Source of the DNA: Endomychus coccineus
Taxonomy: Eukaryota > Arthropoda > Insecta > Coleoptera > Endomychidae
NCBI GenBank assembly: GCA_958510875.1
Contig: OY294068.1
Span: 19,262,297-19,326,296, forward strand
Direction: 5' to 3'
Length of the DNA stretch: 64,000 nucleotides
Below the pieces are notes generated by a model. It had not been told where the DNA came from and did not search any database. It was given only the letters and a program-made list of their open reading frames with translations. Every line of letters starts with the position of its first letter. Position 1 is the first letter of the stretch. The position numbers were made by a program, and so were the translations under genes. Of the stretch, positions 1 through 11,977 are shown in pieces.

Positions 1-34
1 TATTCTTCTACTACGATCTTGACCTACTTACAAT

Positions 35-580
35 ATATAAATTAACTGCATCAGGAAGAAAAGTAATTGATCTTTCTTTTACTGTATTTATCATTGGTGA
101 AAACAATTAAAAATTTCTCAAATTTGAGGAAAGGCTTAGGGAAGTTCAAGTACCCATAACCAATTTTTTCTGTTTTTTTAATTCATTAAATGAAGGTGAA
201 TTGATTTCCGCATCGATCTGTATCAATATTCCCTAAATCTTTGTTCGATATATTTCAAGTTATGTTAACATTTCGTTGAAATTGTGGGCAATTCTTTCAA
301 TCTACATTTGTCATATATTGTGCATATTGTGTAACTTATTGTTTACCTACACAACTATAACCCAACAAGAAGTTTGAAAATCATGATATTACTCATTCCC
401 ATGACAAACTATACCAGGAATTTTCCTCAATGTCAGCAAACTTGAAAACTATGAATCATAGGTATTGGAAATGATCACATCAATACGGAATTTGAACTTC
501 CCCAAAAGTATTCCCAAATTTGAGAGATTTTCAATTGCTTTTCCCCAATACAGCAAAAGATAGATCCATCTTTTGCCTCC
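35..580. repeat. Foldback (imperfect inverted repeat)
   Basis: The stretch at about 40-180 reappears in reverse complement at about 460-575. Shared blocks include TCTCAAATTTG and GGGAAGTTCAA, in the same order in both arms. The arms are diverged (roughly 70-80% by eye) and about 280 bases of unrelated AT-rich sequence lie between them. This is the form of an old foldback or MITE-type element. I see no coding sequence and no clear target duplication, so both ends are approximate. Confidence 0.5.
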
Positions 581-590
581 TTGATGCTCG

Positions 591-1235
591 AAAATCATGT
601 CGAATATACAAAAATGACAGAGTTAATGATCTTCGCAAAGGAAGGTTCGTACTCAAAACTTTTCGGAAAAAACTAAGGGGAAAACGGTGTCCACTGTGAG
701 TATAACCGGGAATGCCACCATCTAGAAAATCTATTCATTGAATAGCAAATAATTGATTATGACGATGTATAATTTTCCAGATGGTATTGTCATCAGAACA
801 CAAATAATTAATGATTATATTTTATGTTAAGACATTGATATTTCATTTGAATTGACAACAAATGTGTTTTACAACTCCATGTTTTATGCTCGATTTACTA
901 TTGAATTATGCTACCAGGAGAACTCTGGGGAACTATATCAGTTTTACTTTTATGATACCACAGAGTAATGATTGACTTGAAGTAACCTTAATATGAAGTA
1001 ACAATGGCCCATGACCAATAGATTTCAGGAGAATTATTCATGATGAGGAATACTAAATATGAAGTCACTATTCCGATTATTCCGATCATTTTATTGAATT
1101 TTAAAACATTAATTGTGGACACTGAAACTGTTTTGATCAATTTTGGTAAAACCACCTTTGGCAGAGTGAGCAATCAAATGACATTGAAATGAAGGCTTAG
1201 AATACAAGTGAGTGAAAACTCAGAGAGCTACATAT
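591..1235. other. AT-rich stretch, nothing recognised
   Basis: No reading frame longer than about 60 codons, no RNA gene and no repeat with a partner elsewhere in the window could be recognised here. Confidence 0.5.
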
Positions 1236-1239
1236 ATGT

Positions 1240-2400
1240 GGGGGCTATGAGTACGTCCCCCACCAGGGCTATGGAGGTTCTGGTGGGGATCATCCCTCTA
1301 CAACTCCATATTAAAACAGTGGCCTCAAGTACGGCGTATCGGCTGGCTGGTCTGTGCCAGTAGGTCGATGCGTCTGTGCCTCGCGGTCAAGGCAAAATTT
1401 GAAACAAGGCAGTGGAGAACTGCCCGATCCTCCGACTGACGCAGGATGCGATAGCGCCTGCTGTCAGGTTTCAAACACCAGACGTCCTCATAACACAGAG
1501 GACGGACTGGAAGACCAAGAGCTGTGGGCCGCTTCCACCACACCGTTCATGAACGGGACTAAGACTGGCGAGTCTATCGGGGCCGGAGTCTACTCGTGTA
1601 CATCCAGAAGGGAGATTTCATTCCCCCTAGGTGCCCACGCAACCGTTTTTCAGGCTGAGGTCTGTGCAATACAGACCTGCGCCCTGGAAAACCTGAGATT
1701 AAGCTACTGAGGTCGGCGGATTTACATCTGCACTGGAAGTCGAGCTACCCTGGGCGCATTTCGTCTCTACAGAGTGACTTCCAGGCTTGTCTTGGAGTGC
1801 ATAAAAACTCTGGCTGAATTAGCCAGAAGGAACAAACTCCACCTAGTGTGGGTACCCGCCCATTCTGGCGTGAATAGAAACGAAGTGGCCGATGGATTGG
1901 CCAAACGGGGTTCCTTGAGTGCCAGTGGCCCCGATTCAACAATCAGAATTCCATTGAACACCGAGCTCCACGCCTTCAAGGAGCTACTGGGTAGACAGTG
2001 GCTCTCGGCTTGGCGTGGTGATGAGGCAGGCGAAGCTCCACATTGAGGAGCCTAAACTCTCTGAAACCCTACTCTCTAGGAGCAGGAGAGGTCTGAAACT
2101 GGTGTCAGGACTCCTCACAGGATACTGTCATCTGAATAAACATCTACACACGATGAGCATTGTTAAAGATCCAGTTTGTGAGTAGATGCGGATGAAACTG
2201 CCTCTCATATCCTAGCAGAATGTCCAGTACTGGCTTCTCTCAGGCTACAACACCTCCGTAGCACACATATGCCGCTTGGAGCCATAAGAGATGTCAGTCC
2301 AAGCAAAATCTTAGCCTTCGGCAAGGTATCAAGGTACGCAACAATCAAGCGTTCTAAGTGCCCCGGACTTGTCCGTCTCTGTTTTGATTGATAGATTGAT
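1240..2400 (+). mobile_element. Broken non-LTR retrotransposon 3' end (RNase H region, family N1)
   Basis: Decayed 3' end of a LINE carrying an RNase H domain (I/LOA/R1-like group; the exact clade is uncertain). The first RNase H strand is in one frame at about 1510-1710, with the features NGTKTGESIGAGVYS and FQAEVCAI. The end of the domain is in another frame at 1774-2046, with VWVPAHSGVNRNEVAD, which holds the conserved H and final D of RNase H. Stops and frameshifts separate them. The degenerate region from 2090 to 2300 matches the cysteine-rich C-terminal tail of such elements. The copy ends near 2400 in GATTGATTGA, like a short-repeat LINE tail. A second copy of the family lies at 37165-38245. 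GC content here is visibly higher than in the flanks. It cannot be active. Confidence 0.85.
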
Positions 2401-2914
2401 TGAACATATACAGTTGGTCATAGATAGCTTCGCATTTGAAGAGAGTAACTTATTGGTAGTTATATGAACATATTATTGATCTACATTTTCTGTTTAAGTC
2501 GAAAAATTACTTCTGGTTTCCCATTTACACTAGAATTCAAAAAAAAGTAAAATTGGCAAAAATCTGTATGAACTGTCAAATCTATATGCCTGGTAGGTGC
2601 TGATTTTCAATTCAGTTGACTCCCCGATATTTACATTCTTGTATTTTGAAGTGGAAATCGATGTACCATCGTTGAGTCCCACTACCAATTCCCAGTGATT
2701 TTCTGTAAATGTTCATGTTCGCGTAAATTGATTAGTACACTAAATAGTATATTTTTCATGGGTATCAGGTGTTTAAATAGTTTACCAAATGTCATTCAAA
2801 ATTGTTATAGATTCAAGGATTTTTTAGGTAGGTATGTTGACATTATTCGTTATAGGAAAATATTAATGGAACATTACCGAAACTATATCTGTAAATAGTA
2901 TATGTTGGTAAAAG
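2401..2914. other. Nothing recognised
   Basis: AT-rich sequence between the LINE tail and a small inverted-repeat element. A 67-codon frame at 2695-2898 has no recognisable motif and runs up to the element boundary, so I do not call it a gene. Confidence 0.4.
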
Positions 2915-2917
2915 ATA

Positions 2918-3418
2918 TAGTCCAGGCAACGAACCGGGAAAAAAGACATGTATGTCAGAATCGAAATTTGTTTGTAGGATTCGATTCGTGGGGTTATCAG
3001 GATCATTCATAACACATAAAACCTCACTGGTCACCCCCCCTTCCCTTTTCAGGCCCCCCAAAATGATAATTTCGAATTTAAAATGCACCAAGGAGGTTTT
3101 TTGGGTCGGTGATCACGTTTCTAACGTCAGATTCACTTGAAATCAATTCTAGGGGTGTAAAAGTGATCAAATTGGTCATTTTGCACCCTTTTAGATCATT
3201 TTGACAATATATATTATGTTTGGATTCTAAATCCACCAAGGGGATTTTTCTGGTTACTAATAATGATATCGTCATAAAATAGTTGGTTAATCCACTGTAG
3301 AAGAAACAGAAAAGAAGTGAGGTTTTATGTGTTATGAATGATCCTGATAACCCCACGAATCGAATCCCACAATGTCTTTTTTTATTATAGTTGAAATCCC
3401 GGCTCATTGCCTGGACTA
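2918..3418. mobile_element. Short foldback/MITE, TIR TAGTCCAGGCAA, TSD ATA
   Basis: The element starts TAGTCCAGGCAACGAA and ends TTGCCTGGACTA. Arms of about 110 bases (2918-3030 and 3315-3418) are inverted copies of each other. ATA is present directly on both sides (2915-2917 and 3419-3421), consistent with a 3-bp target duplication. The centre carries TTTTTTGGGTCGGTGATCACG, close to a motif in the 144-bp repeats of the much larger element at 15887-19707, which has the same ends. The small open frames inside are by-products of the inverted arms. It is non-autonomous; the superfamily is uncertain, and PIF/Harbinger-like groups are a candidate because of the 3-bp duplication. Confidence 0.75.
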
Positions 3419-3429
3419 ATAGCATATTC

Positions 3430-4370
3430 CTAAATAAACTATTTCTTACACACTTACTATTAAATTTGACAGCCTAGCCACATTCTTTAGAAGTTCTGTT
3501 CTCATAAACAAAGCTATTAGCGCCATCAAACCCCTCAAGTTATAAATATGGAAATCCACATTCCTTAAGAGTGTAATTTACAAGCAAATTATACGGAATA
3601 ATTTCCTTAGTTATAAATTGTAGAGCGAGTTTAAATTCTTAGAAGAGTAAATTAGAGGCTAACGAACGATGAACTGATGGTTGAAAGGGTTTTTCTGAGA
3701 GCCAATTTTCACCTGCATTAACTTATTCGGCATTAAGCTGTCGAGGGTAATATCAGAAGGAATTATTCACAAAGTGACGTTCACTTTAATCCATGCCCTA
3801 CCTTCATCTTAGGGTTAATACTGTTCTGAAAATTGTCAATATTGATTAGTGAAAATTATATCTACAGCTTATAAACTTTTCGAATATATTTCTAATGTGA
3901 ATAACAGAAAACTGTTTGAATGCTATATCTCAGAACTTATATTTTTATTCTCCACATGACGCTATGAAGTAGGTACCTGCTTACGTCCAGTTCGATCAGA
4001 CTATTTTTCTATTCGATTCGTATTTTTTTGATATTAAGCGAGATCAATTTTCAAACTACTTTTTTTTTCGAAATTTGACTCTCAATTGAAGGGGTTAGAG
4101 GCGAAAGGATGCAAGTGATAAATTTTGAAAATGGAGAAAATTGGGTCTAAAGCTTATTATAAAATCTAGGTCAAAAAATGCCATTTGAGGGGTTTGAGGA
4201 AGTATTTTAAAATATTAAAGTACATAATCAAAACATTAACCCCCTTTTTGGAAAACGCACTCAACTCCTTTTGCTTCCAAATAAAATAACTTGTAACTTA
4301 ACATTCTTTAATAATAATATCTTATTAAACCAAAATAAAGTACAACTCTGAGTTCAAGTAATATTAGGGG
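3430..4370. other. Nothing recognised
   Basis: AT-rich, no usable reading frame and no internal repeat that I could detect by eye. It may include flanks of the decayed mobile-element gene that follows on the minus strand. Confidence 0.4.
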
Positions 4371-4377
4371 AATATTG

Positions 4378-4862
4378 AAAAAAACTATTCTTATTCATCA
4401 TAATCTGACACCATTTCTTCATCAATGTCTTCGAGGTTTTCTATTATGTCTTCAATATTTTTGGTATTTTTCTTTTTTGCTGCTGCTTCTTTTATTTTTT
4501 GTTTCATGCTTCAAAAATTCATATTGGTCGTGGTGGATTGGTGGGATGTAAGATAAAAGTTGGATCAAGTTGTCATATTTTTCTTTGGAAATCTTTAAAG
4601 AGTTATTTTCATAAAGCACTTGACTTGAATGAGAAAATTTTATATTCGCCCTTCCTTTTTGAAGAATAGAAGTTGTCTCAGATTGAAGAAAAGGAAAATT
4701 AATGTTTATGCTTGGTTTGAATAAAAATGACAAAAAAATATCTTTTTCATATCGAAAGCAAGAGACATCACGCCATTTCAAGGGTTTTTGGTCGATGTCT
4801 TTTTTAGGGTCTTTCATAATAGAGTGTAAAAATTGGAATCTCAAAAAATCAGTTGCTATCAT
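4378..4862 (-). pseudogene. Frameshifted 3' end of an insect repeat-associated protein
   Basis: An open frame of 136 codons (4862 down to 4452) contains KPLKWRDVSCFRYEK and ends with LLSYIPPIHHDQYEFL. To my memory, similar tails (a 'KW' segment, then a 'YIPP' box, then an acidic end) occur in multicopy insect proteins of mobile-element origin. After the 'YIPP' box the frame runs into a lysine/serine tract. Shifting by one base opens a short acidic tail at about 4490-4380 (IEDIIENLEDIDEEMVSDYD, then a stop), so a frameshift near 4480-4500 has probably broken the original end. The N-terminal part is missing. No promoter or introns are visible. The family assignment is from memory of motif style only. 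Confidence 0.4.
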
Positions 4863-4909
4863 ATTAACCCCCTGAAAGTTTTTGTACGACCTTCGAATAA
4901 CATCTGACT

Positions 4910-5160
4910 AATGATTTAAACTAGACTAATGATATAAAGATGCGAATTTTTTTTTGTCTCATGATTATTCCATGAGAGGGTTGTGCTAGTGGTGATCGCG
5001 AATAGTTTCTCGCCTAGCACGCAAGCTTGAGTTTTGGTTGCATTAAACACTACAAGATTATCAGATCCCCATTTCCAAATCGTTGCCAGATCTCCAATAA
5101 TAGCGTCAACCATTCTATATATTGCTCCTTTGGCTTCATTGGATGGTATAGGGGCTGTAG
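4910..5160 (-). mobile_element. Small LINE fragment (family N2)
   Basis: On the minus strand the frame at 5113-4916 reads IIGDLATIWKWGSDNLVVFN followed by ATKTQACVLG. This is the segment just after the catalytic box in LINE reverse transcriptases. A degenerate version of the same segment occurs at 62800-62910 in the larger copy. Only this part of the polymerase is present. Confidence 0.65.
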
Positions 5161-5164
5161 ATGA

Positions 5165-6635
5165 GAAAAAGGTATGAACATACCTACTTAAAATACGTGA
5201 ACATATTGAATTACGGATGAAAGAGTTTAATCGGTAGATCGACTAGAAAATAAACTTCTCCTTCATAAAACGATCATAAAACCTATGGCGATGGATGGTC
5301 TTGAGCTCTGAGGATATGCAAGCATTCAAATTTAGCCATCATCCAAAGATATCAATCCAAAATACAACTTGGCGGGACAATATTATTTAATTCCTTACTA
5401 TTGGAACACATACTGTATATGAACTTCAGGAATAAATTCCAGTGGAATAGAATGAAGTTCACATTAAATTGTTATTAAATTGACAAGAGGGATTTTAAGC
5501 AGCTAATTAGAGATGTACAAATTTTGAAACTTCCCACAGTTGCTGTCGTCTAATTATAAATCCTAGTATTGTTTCGTTTTACTCAAAGCCCTTGGAACTC
5601 TGAAATTATATTAGCAATTCCATTACGTGATTTCCATGCTTCGCCTCTTAGTGTTGGTGGTATTTAATGGAGTTCTATTTCGTAATAGAGGTAGCTGGAA
5701 TATGATGCTTTCGAAAAGATATACTGCTGTTCAGGTATTTTGAGACTTGATCAATAACTCCATTCGTAAAGTCAACTGAAACTCATATTATGTTAGAATC
5801 CCTTCGGAATTGTCCCCAGAAGTAAAAATAGCGATATATAACAAAGGAGTTGTACTTTCACGTAATAAAATATTACAAATTAACGGAGAAATCAAGTATA
5901 TTTTTGGAAAGAGTAAGCGTCTAACTAACAGGTGGAGGTTGGAACGTCTGGTTTGATCAACACTGATCGAAGTAAGCTTACATAATTGATAGCTTAAACG
6001 GTCAAAATATAGTACATGGTGTAATTCCTGGAGAGTTGACTCAACTTTTTAAATTGATCAGGAAATTTTAATTTACAATAGTATCTAACAGAAATTTATT
6101 ATTCATATACCTAACAAAAGTAACATTATAATCTTGTGAATGAAACAAATAGATATACAAAACTTTTTCATTGAAACATAAGAATAATTTATGAAAGTAA
6201 AAGCATACCTCACCCGTAGCGCCTGGTGAGATGAATTTTGTAGTCCGGGTGAAACTGATCTAGGGAGCAATATTTGTTTTCTCTACTTTGACTGCACGAG
6301 GGGAAAACCTATAATGTTCGCAGTAAGGACTCGATTATAAGTTGCCCTCTTAGTGTATGCAACCACGAAAGTAAGAAAATTAACGAAGCCTCTTGACTCG
6401 CGCATTTTGCTTCGAATCACTTTCATGCGAGACTTTGGGTCTTACTCATCACCCTTTCTTTGGTAGTTTGTTTGGTTTTTTCGCGCCAAAGGTCTCACAA
6501 TCATGGTGTACATCAAGAGCAGTATTTTGCATTAACGAACGTATGTTTTACCCGACATCCACCTGCACACCATCAGGGCACATGTCGTCTTCTTGATAAA
6601 TTGTCCAAGTGCTGGCTGTAGGTGAAAGTTTTGTC
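5165..6635. other. Mostly unrecognised; one LINE-end-like motif
   Basis: No gene is visible. At 6288-6325, GCACGAGGGGAAAACCTATAA and the following TGTTCG resemble the 3'-end motif of family N2 seen at 6675 and 11255, so a short remnant is likely there. A 67-codon frame at 6393-6596 has no recognisable motif. Confidence 0.4.
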
Positions 6636-6639
6636 AAGT

Positions 6640-7205
6640 GTAATGTATTTGACATTTTTCTTCCAAACTCAGACTACACGAGAGGGAAACCTATAACGTT
6701 TGAAGAACATCATGTGAGCCAGCGCTGGAATGTTGGGAGAGGAGTTAGGCATTCGAATTTTTCTTGAAGGTTTGGAGGTTATAGGCAGAGAGAGGGATAG
6801 ACCTCACTAGGCAAACAGTTCTACAACTTCGCCTTTCTGAAGTCGGCTGAAATCGCCCACCATTCTAAGACGTTCTAGAGTGGTCAATGAATTCGTAAGT
6901 GTAGCATCATTAATCAGGTGTATAACTTTCTTCTGGGTAGAATCCGAAAGCTTCAGCGTATGTTTGGGAGTCGAGCTCCAAACAAGTTAACAGTACACTA
7001 GGTCAGGTCGAATCTGTGCTCTGTAGATTATGAGGAGCTGCTGGGATGTGAAATAGCTCTTGGCACGGAATAGAAAACCAAGTTTTTGTGAAGCAGTTCT
7101 CGCAATGGACCGCAGATGATCATCCCTTGAGAGGGTTGTTTTGGTGGTGATCCCGAGCATGATTATAAAAGACTGCATAGGAGTATTTTCACCTGACATC
7201 ATCAT
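6640..7205 (-). mobile_element. Broken LINE 3' end (family N2, CR1/jockey-like)
   Basis: The minus strand at 7205-6987 encodes MLGITTKTTLSRDDHLRSIA followed by RTASQKLGFLFRAKSYFTSQ. This is the reverse-transcriptase thumb region and is nearly the same as the frame at 62953-63192. Downstream, degenerate protein and the shared 3' motif AACCTATAACGTTTGAAGAA reach about 6675. Stops break the frame after LVYC. Copies of the family at 4910, 11245 and 62385 cover overlapping parts, all biased towards the 3' end as expected of 5'-truncated LINE insertions. Confidence 0.8.
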
Positions 7206-7573
7206 ATTTGGAATTCAGATAGACTGTTCAGATCTTTAAGCTATTTTATTTTTAACACTAAACTTCACCACATTGATCACACAAGCTCAAGTACTTTGAA
7301 CAACCATCATGGAACCAGTTTCCACATCTGATACATTTAATCCAGTCATCCTGCCTCAATGTGTTGTTATACGATCACAATCTAAGCATTCAGCATAATT
7401 GTCGTCTTCAATACTGTTATCAGATTTTTAGGATTGAAAATCTCACAAATCTTTATTTGATGAAGAGTTCTCGGTCAGTTTTTCAGATTCGGTTGATTTG
7501 TTCTTTTGTACTTTCTTTTAGATGCTTTAAAATGTTTCTCCCAGTACTTTTCATTTTCCTTACAGATGTAGCA

Positions 7574-9026
7574 CTTATGATAATTTGCGAAGTTATGGCA
7601 AAGGGATTGTCACATAGTATTTATGAATACTTCTTCTTCCTTATCCTTATACATTGATGTTGATACGTCATTTCATAACATTATTCGTTCATATCGATGT
7701 TGACGTGGATGATGTATCAACAATGAGATAACGTTGCTTAGGTTGCATTATTACACATGTGGTCCACCTTTTATGTTGTATCAACCTCAATATAACTTGT
7801 TGATATAAAATGTAAGCTAGGTTTAATTGTTAGAGTAATGTTCGGAATTTACCTAATTTAGGACTTATTGAAGATTTACCTTCATTATTCCATAACACCT
7901 TCCAAGGGCAGGAAAAAAAATTTGAAGTGATGGCTTAGATTTTCTTTCATAACTCGATTTGTCTTTACAATGGTTCATAATATAGTTTCATATACTTTGA
8001 AACTTATTATTTTTATAATTTTGGGATTTGCGTATTCTTTACTTCTTTGGTGATAATTTGACATGCTTGTTGTATTTTGAAATGTTTAATTTTCATTCTA
8101 CTTTTTGCATTTCTGATGTCTCTATAAGTAATGCCATTTTTACTTTTTCCGTTATTCAATCTCTATCTTCCCCTTTATTCATTCTTCCATATTCATACCG
8201 GTTTGTCTCCTTTCGTAGCACTTCATTTGCCTGTTTGGCTTAGCCCTCAAGTTGTGAATTCTATGAATCTACAATAATTATACATCATTTGATATGTATT
8301 ATTTTCTAAACTATCTCAACGATCTACCTAGGTGAACGCCGTTCGATATTTAGCTACATTTGTTATATATCTGCATTCTTCCAGTTTCCATTCTCAATAT
8401 TAACTCCAAAATCCGTTTCCATTCCATTTTCAATTCACCAATTTTCCAAAGACGCTCAACGTCACACACCATACAATATGCCTTCCTTAAAGAAGGAACT
8501 GATCAAGGATCGCCAAGTCATAACCTGTATGATAATCTCTGAAGTAATGGAAAAGGGATCGCCATATAATATTCCGTGATTGTCAGGTGCCAGGTTCTTT
8601 AGAGGTTATGGTTGATGGTGGTGTGGTAAGATGTAAATTAAACCGTGGAAACACGGTTCTAAGAACTAATGCATCACTGGTTAATCATGATTCATGATAT
8701 CTTAACTACTAATAATGAATTCTAATTCTAATTACATATGATAACTGTATCCTAATCTATAAATAATTCTCCTTCCTTATTCTTATACATTAATGTTGAT
8801 ACGTCATTCCATAATATTCATTCATATCGATGTTGACATGGATGATGTATCAACAATAAGGTAGCCTTGCTTAAGTTGCATTACTACACATGTGGTCCAC
8901 ATGTTATGTTATATCAAATTCATTATATAACTTGTTAATATGTAAACAATTAAACCAATAGACAAATGTTCGGAATTCACCTAATTTAGAACTTATTGAA
9001 GATATACCCTTATTATTCCATTACAC
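7574..9026. repeat. Direct-repeat pair, about 250 bp each, about 1.14 kb apart
   Basis: The segment at about 7632-7889 is repeated in the same orientation at about 8767-9026. Each copy begins near TGTTGATACGTCATT, contains GTGGATGATGTATCAACAAT (or a close variant) and ends TTATTGAAGAT...TTATTCCAT. A shorter upstream segment (7574-7625) is also repeated at 8528-8575, where about 190 unrelated bases follow before the long repeat. The copies differ by many substitutions. This could be a decayed miniature element with terminal direct repeats or an old segmental duplication. The interior (7890-8527) holds only short frames without motifs. Confidence 0.55.
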
Positions 9027-9029
9027 ACT

Positions 9030-11240
9030 GCTTCGCTACTCAATATTTTCACTTGATGTTGAAATGTTAATCTCGTTTTCTCATTTGATCAACAGAAAGT
9101 GATGTACAAGGTATTGGGTTCATTTCATCTAACATCATACCAGGCGTATCTTTTGGGTTTTTCGTTATTAATTTGTGAAGTACTAGGCAATTTACGTTCA
9201 ATTCACAGATAATAGGCCATATATCCAGGATGAAGTCAAGTCATCTCACCCAAACATTACATATAACCCATCTATTTTTTCCTAAATGGAATACGAACGA
9301 AGTCGAGCAACAGTAATCACATAACCTCCCAATAACAACGTAGCGACTACGAATAAATGGTACAGACAAAAATCAATTTTATGCAAGTAAAGGGACATGA
9401 AGTATCCGCAAATGAAAATTCCCACATATTTCAATGTTTCACTCATCGCTGTTATCGTTAACCACGGACTGGCACGTAATCGTGAAAACTGACGAAGATC
9501 GCCCGAACCTACCTCACATAGCTACCTCAACCGTCTTCGCTAATGTAGAGGTTTGCATGGTATTCCTCTGTCAATCCGGTTTCATACCTGAGTCCTGGTT
9601 GAAATAGTTTTGATACTTATCTTAAATGGTAAGGTCTCTTCAGTTGAAGGTATACATAACCGACTAACAGCATGGTAGAAGGACCAAAATATCTAAGCTT
9701 TTACATGAATAAACATGACTTAATCTTTAAAATACGTAAAATGAATAATGTTATCATTAATGATTGGAATATACAAAGAAGCGTAAATCTATGTATCTAA
9801 ATCTCATTCGAACAAAAGTTTCATTCTCTCGGACTGCTGTAGTACCTAATCCAGACGCCGGGTTATATTTCATGATCTTTAATGAAGATGCATCTTCACT
9901 AAACAAGTGATTTCAGAACGGATATGTATTGGCGTCGATGGATTTCTTGCAGATTGCGTCGCGACATGCTGTTGTCTTGGCAACGTGGCCGCCGCCAATT
10001 CTTAACGTGCAGAAGATCTCGACCACCACGTTTTGACGATAACGAAGTCTTTGTTTACGAACAGATTGGCCTTAACGCGATGTGTGACGACTGTTAAATT
10101 TTAACGTGGAGAACCCTATATCCAAGAGTCTAATAAATTTTCTGTATTACTGTATGCTAATGGAGAAATGAAATAGTCGCGTCTATATAGGTCACGCGAC
10201 ACAATAAAACTGGTTGATCGTCGACACTGTAATGGAGAATTTTTAATTTATCGCCGTTGTAACGTCATAAGCATTACGAGAATGTTTTTAATTAAAAATA
10301 TTGCACTGCTGGATGTGTCTGCATACGTCAATTCGAAGTGCGAACTTATTTGTTCGATGTACGAGCACAATTATTCAGTTCCTAACAGACCAACAGACCT
10401 TGAAAAATGCAACTTGGAAGATGAGTATTTGATTTGCTCATTCATTTTCTCTGACGCATTTGCAAAAAATATTTAGTTGCTTCGCTCCGATCAATGAAAA
10501 TGCGCTCATTGTTAAGTCTTTTACAACTTCCTGTATTTTTCAAAGCACTTTTTCTTCATTGCGACATACTCTCACGCTTCGAGATCCACGTTTTTCCTTT
10601 GTGTTCGCAGTAAAAAAACTCTCGTTTTTATATTCAACAATAATAGTTACGTGAATGGTCTCTTCACTGCAGGAATTCCGTTACGTTCAACTATCACGAA
10701 AGACCTTTTGGTTTATATCCCTCATTATTTTTCGGTTCAATTTGAGCGTTAGTGCGGCCATCGTTAGCACAAACTACGTCTATGAAACGTGATGCGCTGT
10801 AAGTAATTGTTCCAATGCTGTTATTTCTGATGATGCTTTTTTTGCTACATCAAATGGGGCAGTTTCGGTAAGCCGACATTTACAAAGACGCTGCTGCTTA
10901 TTTTTAATGTGATGGTACGTAATAGGGTATGGAGATTTTCAATTAGCCGCAGATCAGGAACAATTCAAATTGAAACTTGACAATCTATATAACACGGTGA
11001 TTAGCCGTATTGAGCTTAACTTAACTTAACGTAACTTAACTTTCGACTGATGACAATTATAAAAAAATTATTCTCATGAGTTCTTTGCATATGTTTATGG
11101 CATATCACACATGTCTTGATCTCATGCCCCCACTTTTCCATCTTAAAGTTCAACATATTAAATCAGGGAAATAGATGTTTCGTAACTTCAGATGAATACA
11201 TTCTATTTGGATTTAGGTAGTTGGCCCTGTTTTTCCTATA
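9030..11240. other. Unrecognised, with a GC-richer patch at about 9930-10930
   Basis: No gene was found. The patch from 9930 to 10930 is richer in CG dinucleotides than its flanks and holds short frames on both strands (64 codons at 10282 and at 10460). A 45-codon minus-strand frame at about 10930-10780 contains KNKQQRLCKCRLTETAPFD. The base composition suggests an inserted, decayed retroelement, but no diagnostic motif is present. TTAACTTAACTTAAC at 11019-11034 is a small simple repeat. Confidence 0.35.
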
Positions 11241-11244
11241 TTTT

Positions 11245-11590
11245 GACCACACGACAAGCAAACCTATAATGTTCGAAGAACATCTTGTGGGTCAGCGGTG
11301 GAATGTTGAGACAGGAAATAGGCTTCGGAATTTTTCTTGGAGGTTTGAAGGGTATATACATAAGTAAATACCTCATTAGGCACCAAGAGTTTGATAGGAA
11401 ACAGTTCGGCACGTCTCGAGCTTAATAATGAAGGGGTGACTAACTTGAGCTCATCTAGTCGGTCTATCTGGAATCTGTCGTGGTCTCGAGATTTCTGATG
11501 AACACCGACCATGGAAATGTCTATAGCAAAGGGAGAGATCGCCCACCTTTCTACGACGTTCTAGACAGGTCAATGCAGAATCAACGTTTT
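11245..11590 (-). mobile_element. LINE 3'-end fragment (family N2)
   Basis: Minus-strand protein fragments in two frames include LERRRKVGDLSLCYRHFHGR and a remnant toward the 3' end. This is a typical segment of CR1/jockey-type ORF2 downstream of the polymerase. The 3' motif AACCTATAATGTTCGAAGAA sits at 11262-11281, matching the copy at 6640-7205. Only the terminal part of the element is present. Confidence 0.7.
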
Positions 11591-11897
11591 TATTAGCTGA
11601 AAATTTAAAGGAATAATCATCTAGAATTGAATAATAGTTTGAAATAACAATTATAAGAATAATATCGAAAAATTGAAATTCAAGGTTATGCTTATATAAA
11701 TAAACATTTCGAAAATCTCTTATTATTGAGAGCAGAAATGTATGATTGATTTCATAAAATATTACTAACGGTTTCCTAAACGTTTCCACTTAGCTGCTTC
11801 TTCATCAAACTGGTACCTACTTACCTTAAGAAATTTTGTAAATACTCAAAGAATAACTGCTAATACTCTGATATCTCATACGTAACATTATCGTATT
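11591..11897. other. Nothing recognised
   Basis: AT-rich spacer between a LINE fragment and the terminal repeat of PLE 2. No feature seen. Confidence 0.4.
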
Positions 11898-11934
11898 TGA
11901 AAAATCTTGTCCGCGTCACAATAGCACGACTTGA

Positions 11935-11977
11935 TGCCGACGTTTCGCCAACCATTACAGGTGGCATCTTCAGGGCA
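11935..11977 (-). ncRNA. Hammerhead-like ribozyme motif in PLE 2 pLTR
   Basis: On the minus strand: UGCC, then the core CUGAAGA, an extra U, stem II (GCCACC paired with GGUUGGC, one bulge), then GAAA, a minimal self-complementary ACGU as stem III, cleavage triplet GUC, and GGCA. UGCC and GGCA pair as a 4-bp stem I. All invariant core positions are met (CUGANGA and GAAA). Hammerheads in Penelope-like pLTRs are known. Cleavage activity here is inferred, and the extra U beside stem II could weaken it. Confidence 0.6.
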
